Assembly: GCF_000002995.4 (NCBI RefSeq)
Contig: NW_025062479.1
Location: forward strand, 19,526,721 to 19,590,720
DNA length: 64,000 nt
Direction: 5' to 3'
Origin: Brugia malayi
Taxonomy: Eukaryota > Nematoda > Chromadorea > Rhabditida > Onchocercidae
Part shown: positions 1 to 23,002 of the stretch, piece after piece
Layout of the letters: each line of letters begins with the position of its first letter
Position numbering within the stretch: position 1 is the stretch's first letter
Position numbers and translations under genes: made by a program
The notes under the pieces: generated by a model
The model's database searches: none
What the model saw: the letters and a program-made list of their open reading frames with translations, nothing else
Told to the model about the DNA's origin: nothing

Positions 1-3000
1 TTCAATAAATGTTCGAGATACCTGATTGGAGCTCTCCCAAAACAAAACAAAATTTACAACAAGGACATAATTTTTGGAATCATTAGATTTCTAATAGATA
101 AATAACATACCGTCGATAGTAGCTTACAGTGAGTACGGATAAGAGGATTGATGCGGAGACGAGAAACATGGTAAATAAAAGATACTTTCCAATCATTGGT
201 ATTACCATTGATGTTGGAGGAATGAGATCAATAAGAACCAAGTAGAACACAGTCAAAGTAACTAGCACTGCTATCGAAAATGAAACTTTGTGTTCAATAC
301 CCGGAATATAGAAAACGAAAGTTGTCAAGATTGCTGAAACAAAATGAATTTGTATGAAGAGTATACTATTCTGATATTTCATACCTTAACTTTATTCTTC
401 CAAAAAAAGAAAAATTCTGAACGAGAATTTTTCTTTTTTTTTTTTTTACAGTCTCCAATATTAAAAATTTATCGACTGTTACAGAATCAAATTGAAGCAA
501 ATTCACCTATCAGCATGCATGGAATGACTAGGTTGACGGTGTAAAAAAGCGTTTTACGACGGATCGATAAATTAAAAGTAATATCGATATAGAATTCCTG
601 CCCACAACAACCAGGATACAGGCGTTCATGTCGACGACTTGTTAAACTTATCAAATCCCACTCACGACTCCTGAAATAAGATTATATTCACAAAAAAAAA
701 AAAAAAAAAAAAAAAACCAAATTTGAGTAGCTTTAAAAACGATTGAATAGCACATAAAAAAAATGGTTCTTGGCAATAGAGAACTTACGGATAATAAGAT
801 GATAGATCCATCCCTTGTTCCAAAAATTGATATTCTTTTCCATTTTCATCGTACTGTGTTTCGATATTGTCCGTAGGATTAGTCTTGAAAAAACTTGTAT
901 TTCAAAAAACAGACTAGTCAGAAAAGCTGCAGGTATGTTTATCATTTTCACCGTTTGTAAAAACTTTTCTAATGCTTTTAAAGGTCGACAGTTTAATGCT
1001 ATCTATCCTCTGAACTTTACTAGTATACTAAGACAGATCGAGTTGCTGAATCATATTTAACAATTTTCCTCATCTATTGAAATTCAAAATTTACTGGCAA
1101 CTGTCGAACATCAATTTGGAAACCGTTGTAAGACCAACCACCAAATTTCATTGAGCATGATTGCTTATCGTATGGGAAGTATTCAATATCTATCTTAATA
1201 ATTTGTTTTTGGTAGTCAAAGTATCAAAAAACTTCGAATTGAAATTTGAAAATTGAAATCTCAATAGTTATTTGGAAGTAGTTGAATTAGGGATATTAAA
1301 ATAAATATTCTACAAGAAGTAACATTACAGAAATGTTCTAAGATGCGGGTGGAACGAGTCAGAAACAAATTACACTAAAAAATACTAAAAGAGATATTAT
1401 TTTGTAAGTCTGGTAAATTATCATCGCATAATTATAGGCATAAGCCTACGGGACAAAATGATTTATAAATGCTCGGTGGTTTCCAAACCACTGCACCGGT
1501 GTAGTAGACTAACGCATCACTCATGATCGTTATGTGCGGTTCGCCATCTGCGCTGAAATGAAAGTAAGACTCGATCTCATCCACGTAAATAGTAGCAGAA
1601 GAGCTAGTAATATCCGCCATTAATTGACAATATATTATTACTGATAAGTGATTTCAAATTCCAGATAATTTACTTGTTATACAACAGGATATCCGGTATC
1701 CATATCTGATCAGATGGAACATGAAGTTTTCGAATATTATTCCATTTTTCCGGATCCCATGTTAGCTTGTAATCATACCACTGCTGCAAAGGAATAACGC
1801 TGCCATCATAATTTGTTTGAAATCGAGATTAAAAGATTTGGAAGACCGAAATAATTTCCCAAAATCTGCACGACCTCAACATTAACATTAATTTAAAAAA
1901 AAAATACCATTTCAAGCCACAAATTAGTGGTGAGCACTTGATTAACTTCATCCTGAAAACAAATTTGTGTTAATATTAAATCAAATTGTGAATGAGCATT
2001 GAAGTGAAGTTTTATGAATTACCATTTAGAGATAGATATGACCTCTTTAGCAGAGCCATTTTTTATTCATACTTTGTAAAAATTGTCTCAAAAAAAGTTT
2101 TGAGAAAAAAATCCATCAAGTAAAAAAAATTGGATGCAATCGATCTGTTCAGAATTTTTCTCTTCAAAATTACGAGTAAAATGAATTGGAATCAATTCTG
2201 GAAAAGTATTATCAACTGACCTAAATTAGAATGCCATCCTTTATTTTTGTTCTTTTTTTAAGAATTGGGAAGTATGTGGATCAATGAAAGGAGAGGCATC
2301 TTTTCGTAACGGTGCAGTTGTGCAGAACTGCTCCGACACAGTGCCCCAATATATCGGGAATAGATAAAAATAATTGGTTTAATTGACAACATAGTCATTG
2401 TCAACCAACCAACTCTCTAGCTTTGCACATCCCAAATTCTGTCCCGTAAAACTCTATGCAATTATCCATTTTAAATTTAGCAATGATAGTAGAAAGTCAA
2501 ACTTAATACTCTACATCTAATGGAGCCTTACTTAATGAAGTGGGAAAAGATTGCACTATGCAGTAATAAAAACGTGATAATTGAAAAATTTCAGGAAAAT
2601 GACTATTGAAGATTATTTTCACTATCTGGCAGTAGGTACGACGATATTTAGTTCGATGACAATTGTTATACTACTATTTGCTGTTCCAGCAATTTATTTG
2701 AAGGCAGAACGAGAGCGCTCATATGCTATGACGAAATCAGCTAGTTTTAAAGTAAAAAATTCAAAGAGCATGAGAAATATTTTTGAATGAGAATGAGAAA
2801 ATAAGATGCAAATATATTTTGATACGTTGACATCTTTTACAAGAATATTTTTCTTCTTCTACTATCCTTTCTAAATTGATCATATTTCCATATCGTTTCT
2901 TTCAGGAGAAATCAAATAAAATATGGACAGAAATGAAATCGGTGCGAGAAGAAGTTGGAGTAACAGTGATTCTTCGAGGACGTCGTTCTCATCCACACAT

Positions 3001-4861
3001 TTTTAGCAGCAATAAACAAGTGGTGTGCTCAGGATGCATACAACTCGGGTTAGATTCTTCTTAACCAAAATAATTTCTAAAGATAGCCTTACTTAATTAT
3101 ATGTTTTCTTTCAAAATCAGTTTACCTAAAACCAAAAATATTCCAAATAAACAATGACAAAAAGGGACACGATGATCCGCTTCATCTGGAAGCTTTGCTG
3201 ATTCGGTTGTACGTTGGAGACTTATAATTCACTTTGGTCTCAATAGAGCGCAACAATTTTTGGAACTTAAATTCCGTAAACTGTGATTCTTTTTTCCCGA
3301 AGAAAATTCCTACCAATTCGCCAGTTGCTAATTTATTTTAGGAACATAATGCATACGAAATTTTAGATGCCCCATAGGTCCACCTGGCCTTAGCGGACCT
3401 GCTGGTGAAGATGGAATACCAGGAATGACGGGTAAGCCAGGTTTACCAGGTGATGATGGCTATGATGTAGAGCTTACACCGGAAGAAGAGCTACCATGTG
3501 CAATTTGTCCTGCTGGACCTCCTGGACAAAGGTGCCGTTATTTTTTAATCAGTTGTCCAATTTATGTTTTTTCACATAAAACTTTAAGGAAAAACTGTAA
3601 CCATGAGGAAGCTTTTTTTGATCTTTTAATAAAATGTGTAATCAGATTACAGAAATTATTAAAATTTGATAGATTATGTACATTTCGATGTAATTTACGG
3701 TATTTCTTATCTTTTCTAATCGCGCTGTATTTTAGAGGACTACAAGGTGAACGCGGACAACTTGGAGAACCTGGTCGAACTGGGGAACCAGGTCCACCTG
3801 GTATGTCAGGGGAACATGGGCCAATAGGGGAGCCTGGTCTGCCGGGATCACCAGGTCTCCAAGGTCCTATTGGTCTTTCCGGACCACCGGGTGATACAGT
3901 CATATCTGGTACTGGAATTAAGGGACCAAAAGGGCCACTCGGCCCTCCGGGTCCAAAGGGAGCTACTGGACTGCGAGGCAAGCCAGCAAAGGAATCTGGT
4001 TTCGCCGGAAAACCAGGAAATATTGGACCTGTTGGACCACCAGGACGACACGGAAAAATAGGCGAAGAAGGACCATGGGGACCACCTGGGGAACCAGGTT
4101 TGCAAATTTTCCTCTTCCGCGTGTATGCAGTTCCGGAAGAACTTAAAAATTGGTATGGATTTTCAGGTCAACCAGCAACATATTGTCCATCAGATTGTGG
4201 TGTATCACAGATATTCGCAGCACCACTAGTTAACGATTTTCTGGCAACAGTGAAAGACTAATAACAGACTGTCAAATAAATCCGGCTTTTTGATTTTTGA
4301 GTTTATTAAAAAGTCAAGCAAGCTGGTATATATTTGATTCTTGCCATATTGTCTTTTTGGTTTTATTTGAAACTATAAATTTTTTGCCGAAAATGGACGG
4401 AAAAAAGACTCGCAAAGTGCTCGAGAAATTTCTGTAAAATGTATAACTGTATTCAGATCATATCTTAAGAATTGTTTTTAAAATTATCAGTTTGAAGTTA
4501 TGAGAACTAACCACATCGATAATTCGAATCAGTGATGCACCAAATTTAACTTGTACAGCACTGCTTGCATTTCGTACTGGTCTTACATTTTTGTTGTAGA
4601 AATATAATAAATCCTCATAGAGTTGATCTGCGTAACGATTACTTGACAAACCACTCACTGAAATGGTTGAAGAAGTAAGGCTGAACATTTGCTAAAAGTG
4701 ATTTCACCTTTAAGTTTGCTGGATAACATTCACTGTATTATATTAGAATTATAATTGAGTAATAATCAATCATTGAAAGTTAAAACAGTACTCAAACTAA
4801 ACCTTGAATTCTTACCATGCAATATTGCAACAATGAACTGCAATAGTCGTGATGCATTCAT
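1..4861 (-). CDS. Nicotinic acetylcholine receptor alpha-type subunit, 3' end beyond the window
   Basis: Ligand-gated cation channel subunit at the plasma membrane of neurons or muscle. Coding exons read on the minus strand: 4861-4816 (start, hydrophobic signal peptide [14 protein letters not shown]), 4657-4512, 1952-1908, 1783-1674, 1552-1450, 1193-1095, 883-789, 670-507 and 333-111; a 12-nt exon at about 33-22 is possible. All phases agree. Visible landmarks are the loop A region WIPDILLYN, the [13 protein letters not shown] segment, a Cys-loop in exon 1193-1095 (C of KSFC paired with C of DKQSC), vicinal cysteines YPGCCG that mark an alpha subunit, then TM1, TM2 and TM3. The intracellular loop and TM4 are missing at the left edge. 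The sequence resembles levamisole-type nematode subunits, perhaps ACR-12-like; that placement is from memory and weak. TM2 has unusual residues (see findings). A collagen gene lies inside intron 2 on the other strand. Confidence 0.9.
1268..1739. repeat. Copy 1 of a 472-bp duplicated segment (functional exon copy)
   Basis: This stretch is repeated in direct orientation at 8496-8967 with a constant offset of 7228 and one difference that I found (T at 1279, C at 8507). It contains the full receptor exon 1552-1450, its flanking introns, and the 3' part of exon 1783-1674. This copy is the one embedded in the working gene, because the flanking exons are in phase with it. Confidence 0.95.
2587..2598 (+). 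promoter_or_regulatory. Probable trans-splice acceptor of the collagen mRNA
   Basis: An AATTTCAG acceptor lies directly before GAAA-ATG and there is no recognisable upstream coding exon to pair with it. In nematodes this arrangement commonly marks spliced-leader addition. A non-coding upstream exon is the alternative. Confidence 0.5.
2599..4261 (+). CDS. Cuticle collagen, complete, nested in a receptor intron
   Basis: Structural protein of the nematode cuticle, secreted by hypodermis. Five exons: 2599-2751, 2906-3048, 3367-3531, 3736-4097 and 4167-4261, giving 305 residues with consistent phases. The start is the ATG at 2599, four bases after an AG acceptor (TTTCAG, 2590-2595) that may be a spliced-leader site. 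Domains in order: an N-terminal hydrophobic segment of about 20 residues (type II signal anchor or signal), a non-collagen region ending near RGRR, which fits the RxxR subtilisin-type processing site of this family, a cysteine cluster CSGCIQLGC, then Gly-X-Y stretches interrupted by CAIC and by [12 protein letters not shown], and a C-terminal YCPSDCGV motif. This is the usual nematode cuticle collagen layout and size. The gene lies wholly within intron 2 of the minus-strand receptor gene. I cannot assign an orthologue. Confidence 0.93.
4275..4280 (+). terminator. Polyadenylation signal of the collagen gene
   Basis: AATAAA begins 14 bases after the stop codon of the collagen gene, a normal spacing for a short nematode 3' UTR. 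It lies inside the opposite-strand receptor intron, before the second receptor exon. Confidence 0.65.
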
Positions 4862-5877
4862 GATGAAAGATTATACGGTCGTGATAATATCATTACTGAT
4901 AGGTCTTACGTAGTTCAAAAATTCTTTCAAATCCAGTCACACTTAAGCTCTAACCTGTCCTAAAGTAAATTTGGAGTCAATTCTCAATTTAAAGCGTAGA
5001 CTTTCGAGATACTGCAGAATAATGAAGTATGGATAATTGTAGATCGATTGATGGAATCATTGCTCTCAACAACTGCACTAAACTTTCAAAACAGCTGCCA
5101 ACTGCTACTACTGTTATTACCTCATTTTCCAGATACATCCACACGATACATTCCTGCAACGTGATATTACATTTATCGCAGAATAAAAACTTTAAGCTTG
5201 CCATCAAAAAAAAAAAGCCGTGCGGTTGGACCATTGAAAAACTCGAGTAGTAATAACATTAGATTTACATTTATTAGCTGTTTCATGTCATTTGGGCTTG
5301 AAAATTTGGCTTTGTTATGCGAATATTTTGACTGCCCATCAACGGCCGATTATCAATGAATGTGTGAGAAAACTGCAAAGATAATCCAACAACTTGTAAA
5401 AAAATTCTACTCATCGAAAATGCAGCAATACAAACTCATTTTTCGATCGATGATTTTTTTTTTCAGAATGCTATAAATTTAGATAACTCGAACAAGATTC
5501 ATTACTTTTTATATACTGCTATTACTACTGCCACTATCACTATTACTACAATTTCTATGTATCCTTCAAATAATATCAGGCTAGTTCGGGAAAACAAGAC
5601 AAACGATGAAATAATTTTTTCTTTCAAAAAATTCAACTTTTGTTTATTTTCTCATTTCCAACTACTTCAGTTTCTTACCCAAAACAATTAAATCTGGTTT
5701 TAAAATCTCGGCCATTGCGTCAGCAATTGCAACCATCTTAATACAAAATGGGCTAAGAACTGACCGTACGATTAGTGTTTGATCCAGTAATTGCTAGTTT
5801 ACAGTAGCACATAAGAAATCTTTGCTAAACTTAACGTGAAACTATCCAACTTCAATCTAACGTGTTCGACATTCATC
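4862..5877. other. Intergenic, divergent promoter region
   Basis: This lies between the minus-strand receptor start and the plus-strand cysteine-rich gene, so it should hold both 5' regions. A stretch at 4989-5250 is open on both strands, but its translations have no recognisable motif or splice-consistent partner. I support no gene here. Confidence 0.5.
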
Positions 5878-6788
5878 ATGATAACCTTCTTCACGTCCCT
5901 TTCTTTGCTTATATCAGTAACTCAGAGTGCGCCATTGGAAAATACCAGACTAATCTCCCCTGATCCACATAATAACGTAAGCAAGATATTTTGGAGAGAC
6001 AACAAGATACGATTCAAACGGCAATTTGATGGATGTGGACAGTACTGCTGTTGCACAACGTATGTTACTATTTCTTCACTCAAGTAACAGAAAAATTTAT
6101 TATTAAAAAAAACAGCAACAAAGGCTGTTGTTTTAAAAATCCTTCAAATTTCTCAAAAAGTTGATTCAGACTCTGATATCTACCTTACAGCTACAAGTTA
6201 ATGATTGTTAAGAAGGTAATAGACATCTATATTCATTGAGGACGAATATCTCAACGGAGATATTTTCACCGTCCTCAATGAATTTCTAAATTTAAATAAG
6301 TTGACTTATTTTCAAATCTGAAGATTTTAGAGTTGATGAAAATAGTTTAGCCTATTTTTCATATTAGAACAAAATGATAAGGACTAATGTCCTGAATTGG
6401 AATTTCCAGTTTTTGCTGCTGTATCCAACGTTTTTCACCACCTCCAGCAACCTTGCCACCTACAACAACACACTTACCTCTACCACCTGTCTGCTGCCAA
6501 ATAAGCCAGCATATATGCTGCCTGCCAGAACCACTGGTCATCCAACCACCGCCAATCTGTTGTATGCAAACAAGTCAAGTGTTGGTACCACAGCAACCAA
6601 TACCTGCGCCATTATCTGCACCCTTACCAGCGATTGGGCAAGGAGCGACAATTCAATTGTCATCGCACATATTCTGACCTGCACAAATTGGCAGGTCAGA
6701 ATGCTGCAACTGTTGTCCGTGCTTTGGTAATGGACGCAAAAGGCGCTCTCTGTTTTTCCTCCGACACAAACTGGATGAGTCAAAGTAA
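5878..6788 (+). CDS. Secreted proline/cysteine-rich small protein, propeptide type (unrecognised)
   Basis: Function unknown. Exon 1 (5878-6059) starts at an ATG followed by a clear signal peptide (ITFFTSLSLLISVTQSA), then a short acidic and basic pro-segment ending at RFKR, which fits a furin-like cleavage site, and then GCGQYCCCT. A GT donor follows at 6060. The acceptor TTTCCAG at 6403-6409 opens exon 2 in phase, continuing with FCCCIQ, a Pro/Thr-rich stretch, and cysteine pairs VCCQ, ICCL and ICCM. The frame meets TGA at 6675-6677. After it the same frame stays open for 36 codons to TAA (6786-6788), with ECCNCCPC and then GRKRR. The cysteine pairs continue beyond the stop, so the true 3' end is probably 6788, reached through a 36-nt intron (6656-6691) or recoding. 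Otherwise the protein ends at 6677. I do not recognise the family. Confidence 0.6.
6231..6283. repeat. Two-tier perfect hairpin in the intron of the cysteine-rich gene
   Basis: ATTCATTGAGGACG pairs with CGTCCTCAATGAAT (14 bp), and inside it AATATCTC pairs with GAGATATT (8 bp) across the loop AACG, with TTTCAC unpaired on one side. It lies in the intron 6060-6409. It could be a cruciform, a transposon remnant or a structured intronic RNA. Confidence 0.8.
6671..6702. repeat. Perfect 12-bp hairpin holding the in-frame TGA
   Basis: ATTCTGACCTGC, loop ACAAATTG, GCAGGTCAGAAT form an exact inverted repeat. The TGA at 6675-6677 is in the left arm. See the coding entry and findings. Confidence 0.9.
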
Positions 6789-8495
6789 ATAACTCTCCAG
6801 TACGATAGTTTAAACAAATTAACGATCTAACAAGGCTTCAACCCTAAAAATTGGATTTCATGAAAGAGAAAAAAATTTGGAATGAAATTGAAGTCATTGA
6901 TTGCTTCATATTGTTTGTCAAATTTACTCTTACAATCTTTCTGTTTCAATAGCAACGATTATTCCATTATTCATTCATACTTTACATTATATTTGTAATC
7001 TTTATAAATATCTGCATATGTGAATGAGGAAGATATTCTATAAATATTCTCCAAAACGTTGAAAGGAAATATGTTGAAATGCGAAGTAAAATACTTAAGA
7101 AGCGAAATCAGGAACTAAAAGCATCATGACGCGAGAAGCTGAATAGAGTAACGTGAAATTTAATTTCAACCATTTCGAATTTAAACTCCTAAAACTGATT
7201 AAACAAGTTTCAAACCTAAGCACCTCTTATTGTCTTTCATGTACTGCTCTCAAAACTTCAAATAATTATGAAGAAAAATTAAATCATTTTTAAAAAGTCA
7301 TTGAAAGAGTTAAAGCTGAAAGTCACTTTTAAACAATCTGTGAAATTTTTCTCGAGCGATGTTTAGACCATATATAGCAAACAAAGACAATCAGTAAAAA
7401 CATGAATTTTTACGTTTCTCTTACATTCATGTCAATCATCTCAGTATTCTATTCTTTTTTTGAAACAAACATTTCAAAAAGCAATGAGATGCGAAAAACT
7501 TTCCATAATTTGCATTGTGATAATTCCTGACTAATTGGACAGTAATAGCCATTACATTTTTTGACGGACCATTGCATTGATAGTTTCTTTTCCGAAACAG
7601 CAGAGTTCAGCCTACTTTCTACAAATAATAATTTAAAAAAGCAAAAATTAAGGGCAAGCCAGCAATGCAGAATATTTGCACGTGATCAGTCAATCATACC
7701 GAAAGCATGACCATAAAAGAGATCAAAGTAAAGACGGTTCGTAGACACAATTAAGATACTTCCAGAATATCTTCCTAAAATTTTGTCCTAAAAAATATTA
7801 GTTTTTCCTGGATAAAGTGAATATAAAAACTAGTAATTTGAGCAAGGTTTGTATTCTTAATCGCAATTTGAAAAAAGTTCAATTCTGGAAGTCGAAATCC
7901 AACCCCCCGCATAATTTGGTTATTAGTTTTGTCAGGTTTTTCATTAATAATGAAGTCGTTATAGTTGACTGGTGACAAAAACAAACCTTATTGCTCGACG
8001 TTGCAAGGACTATTATTTGGTATCAAATTATATTAAGCAACACAGTTTATGGTAGAGAAATTTGGTTGGGATTCGCTTTAGATCAGAGGTTACTTCGTTG
8101 TAACGGGAGTAGTGAGACTAGTCGAATTGAAGTTCGTTGTCCATCAAAACTAAATGAGTAAAGACCTACCTGTCGAATGATCTTTACTCTTTACTTAGTT
8201 AAGTTTAACATAAGACTGAATGTTAGGTTAGGAAACCTCTACAATGTTTCGATATTGCATGCAGATTTGGGTTAAAATAAAAGAACACAGACTCTTTATT
8301 AAAAACTGTGACATTAAAGACAATGCAGATAAGCTCAGCTATAAATGGAAGATGGGTGTTGGATAAATGACTGCTTACATGATATACAATTTAGAACAGT
8401 TTTAAAGAACATTCAATTAAGACAATCTTTAGTTCTTTAGATTTAATAGAATTTTATTTTGACAAATCATTATAATTCGGTTTTTTCTCACAAGT
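6789..8495. other. Intergenic, AT-rich, with a dispersed repeat near its right end
   Basis: No supported coding exon. The open stretch at 7775-7984 on the minus strand lacks motifs and plausible partners. The right part (about 8101-8428) is one copy of a diverged dispersed repeat described separately. Confidence 0.55.
8101..8428 (+). repeat. Dispersed repeat, copy A
   Basis: Collinear similarity to 57772-58178 in the same orientation. Shared landmarks include AGTCGAATTG, TGATCTTT-CTCT, CCTTTACAAT/CCTCTACAAT, TTCGAYATTGCA, GATAAGCTCA and TTAGAACAGTTTTA/TTTGAAACAGTTTTA. No coding potential is visible, and terminal repeats are not obvious. It is probably a degenerate non-autonomous element. Confidence 0.6.
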
Positions 8496-8967
8496 TTATT
8501 TGGAAGCAGTTGAATTAGGGATATTAAAATAAATATTCTACAAGAAGTAACATTACAGAAATGTTCTAAGATGCGGGTGGAACGAGTCAGAAACAAATTA
8601 CACTAAAAAATACTAAAAGAGATATTATTTTGTAAGTCTGGTAAATTATCATCGCATAATTATAGGCATAAGCCTACGGGACAAAATGATTTATAAATGC
8701 TCGGTGGTTTCCAAACCACTGCACCGGTGTAGTAGACTAACGCATCACTCATGATCGTTATGTGCGGTTCGCCATCTGCGCTGAAATGAAAGTAAGACTC
8801 GATCTCATCCACGTAAATAGTAGCAGAAGAGCTAGTAATATCCGCCATTAATTGACAATATATTATTACTGATAAGTGATTTCAAATTCCAGATAATTTA
8901 CTTGTTATACAACAGGATATCCGGTATCCATATCTGATCAGATGGAACATGAAGTTTTCGAATATTA
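8496..8967 (-). pseudogene. Copy 2 of the 472-bp segment: orphan receptor exon fragment
   Basis: Near-identical copy of 1268-1739, placed between the cysteine-rich gene and the RNA polymerase II gene. On the minus strand it carries a truncated piece of the WIPDILLYN exon (from about 8967 to 8902) and the complete following exon (8780-8678, ADGEPH to YKSFCP). No other receptor exon was found around it, so it is unlikely to make a receptor by itself. Breakpoints are sharp: sequence similarity stops at GAATATTA on the right and TTATTTGGAAG on the left. No transposon ends or target-site duplication are obvious. It could be a very recent duplication or an assembly artefact. Confidence 0.85.
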
Positions 8968-10088
8968 CCGTACATTCACTGCCATAAGATTATATTCCCT
9001 GAAAGGATTTGCTTAAAAACAAGGAAGTGAAATAGGATCATTCATGAATTACCTGCACAAAACCTGATCAAGCCGAAGATCATTTGTCGCAGATGTCTGT
9101 TTAAGCTACTACAATTTCATTCCCTGTCATCCGAACTAGACATAGCACCAATTATAAAATAATCTGTAGCTTGATCGAACCGGACGAAAAGTCCAGGTAA
9201 CTCTGAAGTAAAAGTAGTATTAGCTTACTTATAAAACTGAGCCAAAATATAACCTAAGGCATCTTTTCTTCATACTCAAGAACGCTCAACATGAAGGAAA
9301 AGCATCAGACTGCCAACGTTCGTGCCCCCACCATTCCTGAAGTCACTACGACTCACATCTATCTGCTACTTCCAGTGCACGCATCACGATCACGTGGTAC
9401 ATATATATGTGAAGTACCCATAATACTTCATGTGATCAGTCGTGTTTTTTCACGAATGATATGCAGTGAAAATTAAGAAAACATATGAAGAGTATATTTA
9501 TATTGTAAACATCCATAACAACAAATAGGAATGGTACAATGAACTTATTTCAAACAAATTTCTGAAATCAACAGTGCAATCGTCATACCCGTAAAAACGC
9601 AACCTACCGAAGCACTGCTATGTTCCAACTTAATTCAGCAGTTTATTCACTAGTTTACTTAATACACAATGCCATTTACAAAATAGCTAAATAAAAAAAG
9701 CTGTGACAGCAAAAAAAGGAAAGTGTAAATCATGCTAAAGATAAGTCGAAATTTTCCTTGCAACTGTTGAGATCACATTTTTTGCAATTGTTGACATTGT
9801 TGAGATACAAAAATAAAAATTTACACAATACTGCTGAAGCTAAAAGATCTTCAAACTATTACATAACCTAAACAATGGATTCAGCAGCTGACAACCAGAA
9901 CGGTAATACAAGAAAAACTATATGTTTCAAATATAACAATATAGAAACTGAAAATTTAACAGTTCTTCACAAAATTTGCAAAATATCAATTTTTTGTTGA
10001 CATAATCAAAACTGGTTGCTCATGATTATAACAAATCCTGTTGATGAAATTGCGCATGATAAAATCTTGTTGAATGAATATTAATGAA
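8968..10088. other. Intergenic, includes the 3' UTR of the RNA polymerase II gene
   Basis: The left part shows no supported gene. The right part should hold the minus-strand 3' UTR of RPB1. A candidate minus-strand AATAAA lies at 9647-9642; the cleavage site cannot be fixed from sequence alone. Confidence 0.45.
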
Positions 10089-22517
<12,429 letters not shown>

Positions 22518-22573
22518 GGATATTGCTCTGTCTTCAATTAGCAACTGATAATGAACAGATTCTTTGCAATTTA

Positions 22574-22585
22574 TCTAAAAAAGAA
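22574..22585 (-). promoter_or_regulatory. Probable trans-splice acceptor of the RPB1 mRNA
   Basis: On the minus strand, TTCTTTTTTAG ends at 22575, 57 bases before the ATG, and no upstream coding exon fits. This suggests spliced-leader addition or a non-coding first exon. Confidence 0.45.
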
Positions 22586-22786
22586 GTACATTTAGTAATC
22601 CTATGTGCTTGACTTCCGAAAGACACAAAGAGGTGTTATTCTGAAACTGTCCACGTACAGTCGATTACGAAGAGGTGAGAACCTTCTTCACGTGTAAAAA
22701 CGCAACTTAGCATCATTTTTTCCAAGCCAAAAAAAAACTCCACTATCGCTAGACTCTAATCCCTAACAACAACAATCATCAGCAAT

Positions 22787-23002
22787 TTAATTTCTTGAAC
22801 TTAACAAAACCAGCAGACGAGCTATGCTACGATTCATCTTACTGTGCAAGGTACGTTGTGCAAATGCATCGATCAAGCGCTTGCAGTTATCTCGGGAGAC
22901 GGGAATGGCTGGATAGTTTGCTTCATTGCCAACTAAATTTTTAAGAAATCGGATTTTTATTTGCTGTGTCATGTCATAGTGCACTGTAACTAGTATTTTC
23001 AC
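22787..23002 (-). CDS. Possible hypothetical exon (weak)
   Basis: An open frame of about 70 codons with non-repetitive composition: MTQQIKIRFLKNLVGNEANY, then PAIPVSRDNCKRLIDAFAQR. The pattern (a hydrophobic strand with RF, then a short PAIPV strand, then a helix) faintly recalls the ubiquitin-like NLE domain at the start of Notchless/WDR12-type proteins. GTACCT and GTAAGA are possible donors inside it. Only about 200 bases separate it from the RPB1 5' end, so a full WD-repeat gene cannot follow here unless its intron spans RPB1. It may be an orphan exon or chance. No function is assigned. Confidence 0.25.
   Translation of the reverse strand: MKILVTVHYDMTQQIKIRFLKNLVGNEANYPAIPVSRDNCKRLIDAFAQRTLHSKMNRSIARLLVLLSSRN

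Noticed and set aside
3562..3981. Minus-strand frame with many Gly-Pro residues
   Set aside because: It is the antisense of the collagen Gly-X-Y exon; the plus-strand splicing, signals and C-terminal motif show which strand is real.
8660..8848. A second, separate receptor gene
   Set aside because: It is only the exon copy within the 472-bp duplication; no other receptor exons lie around it.
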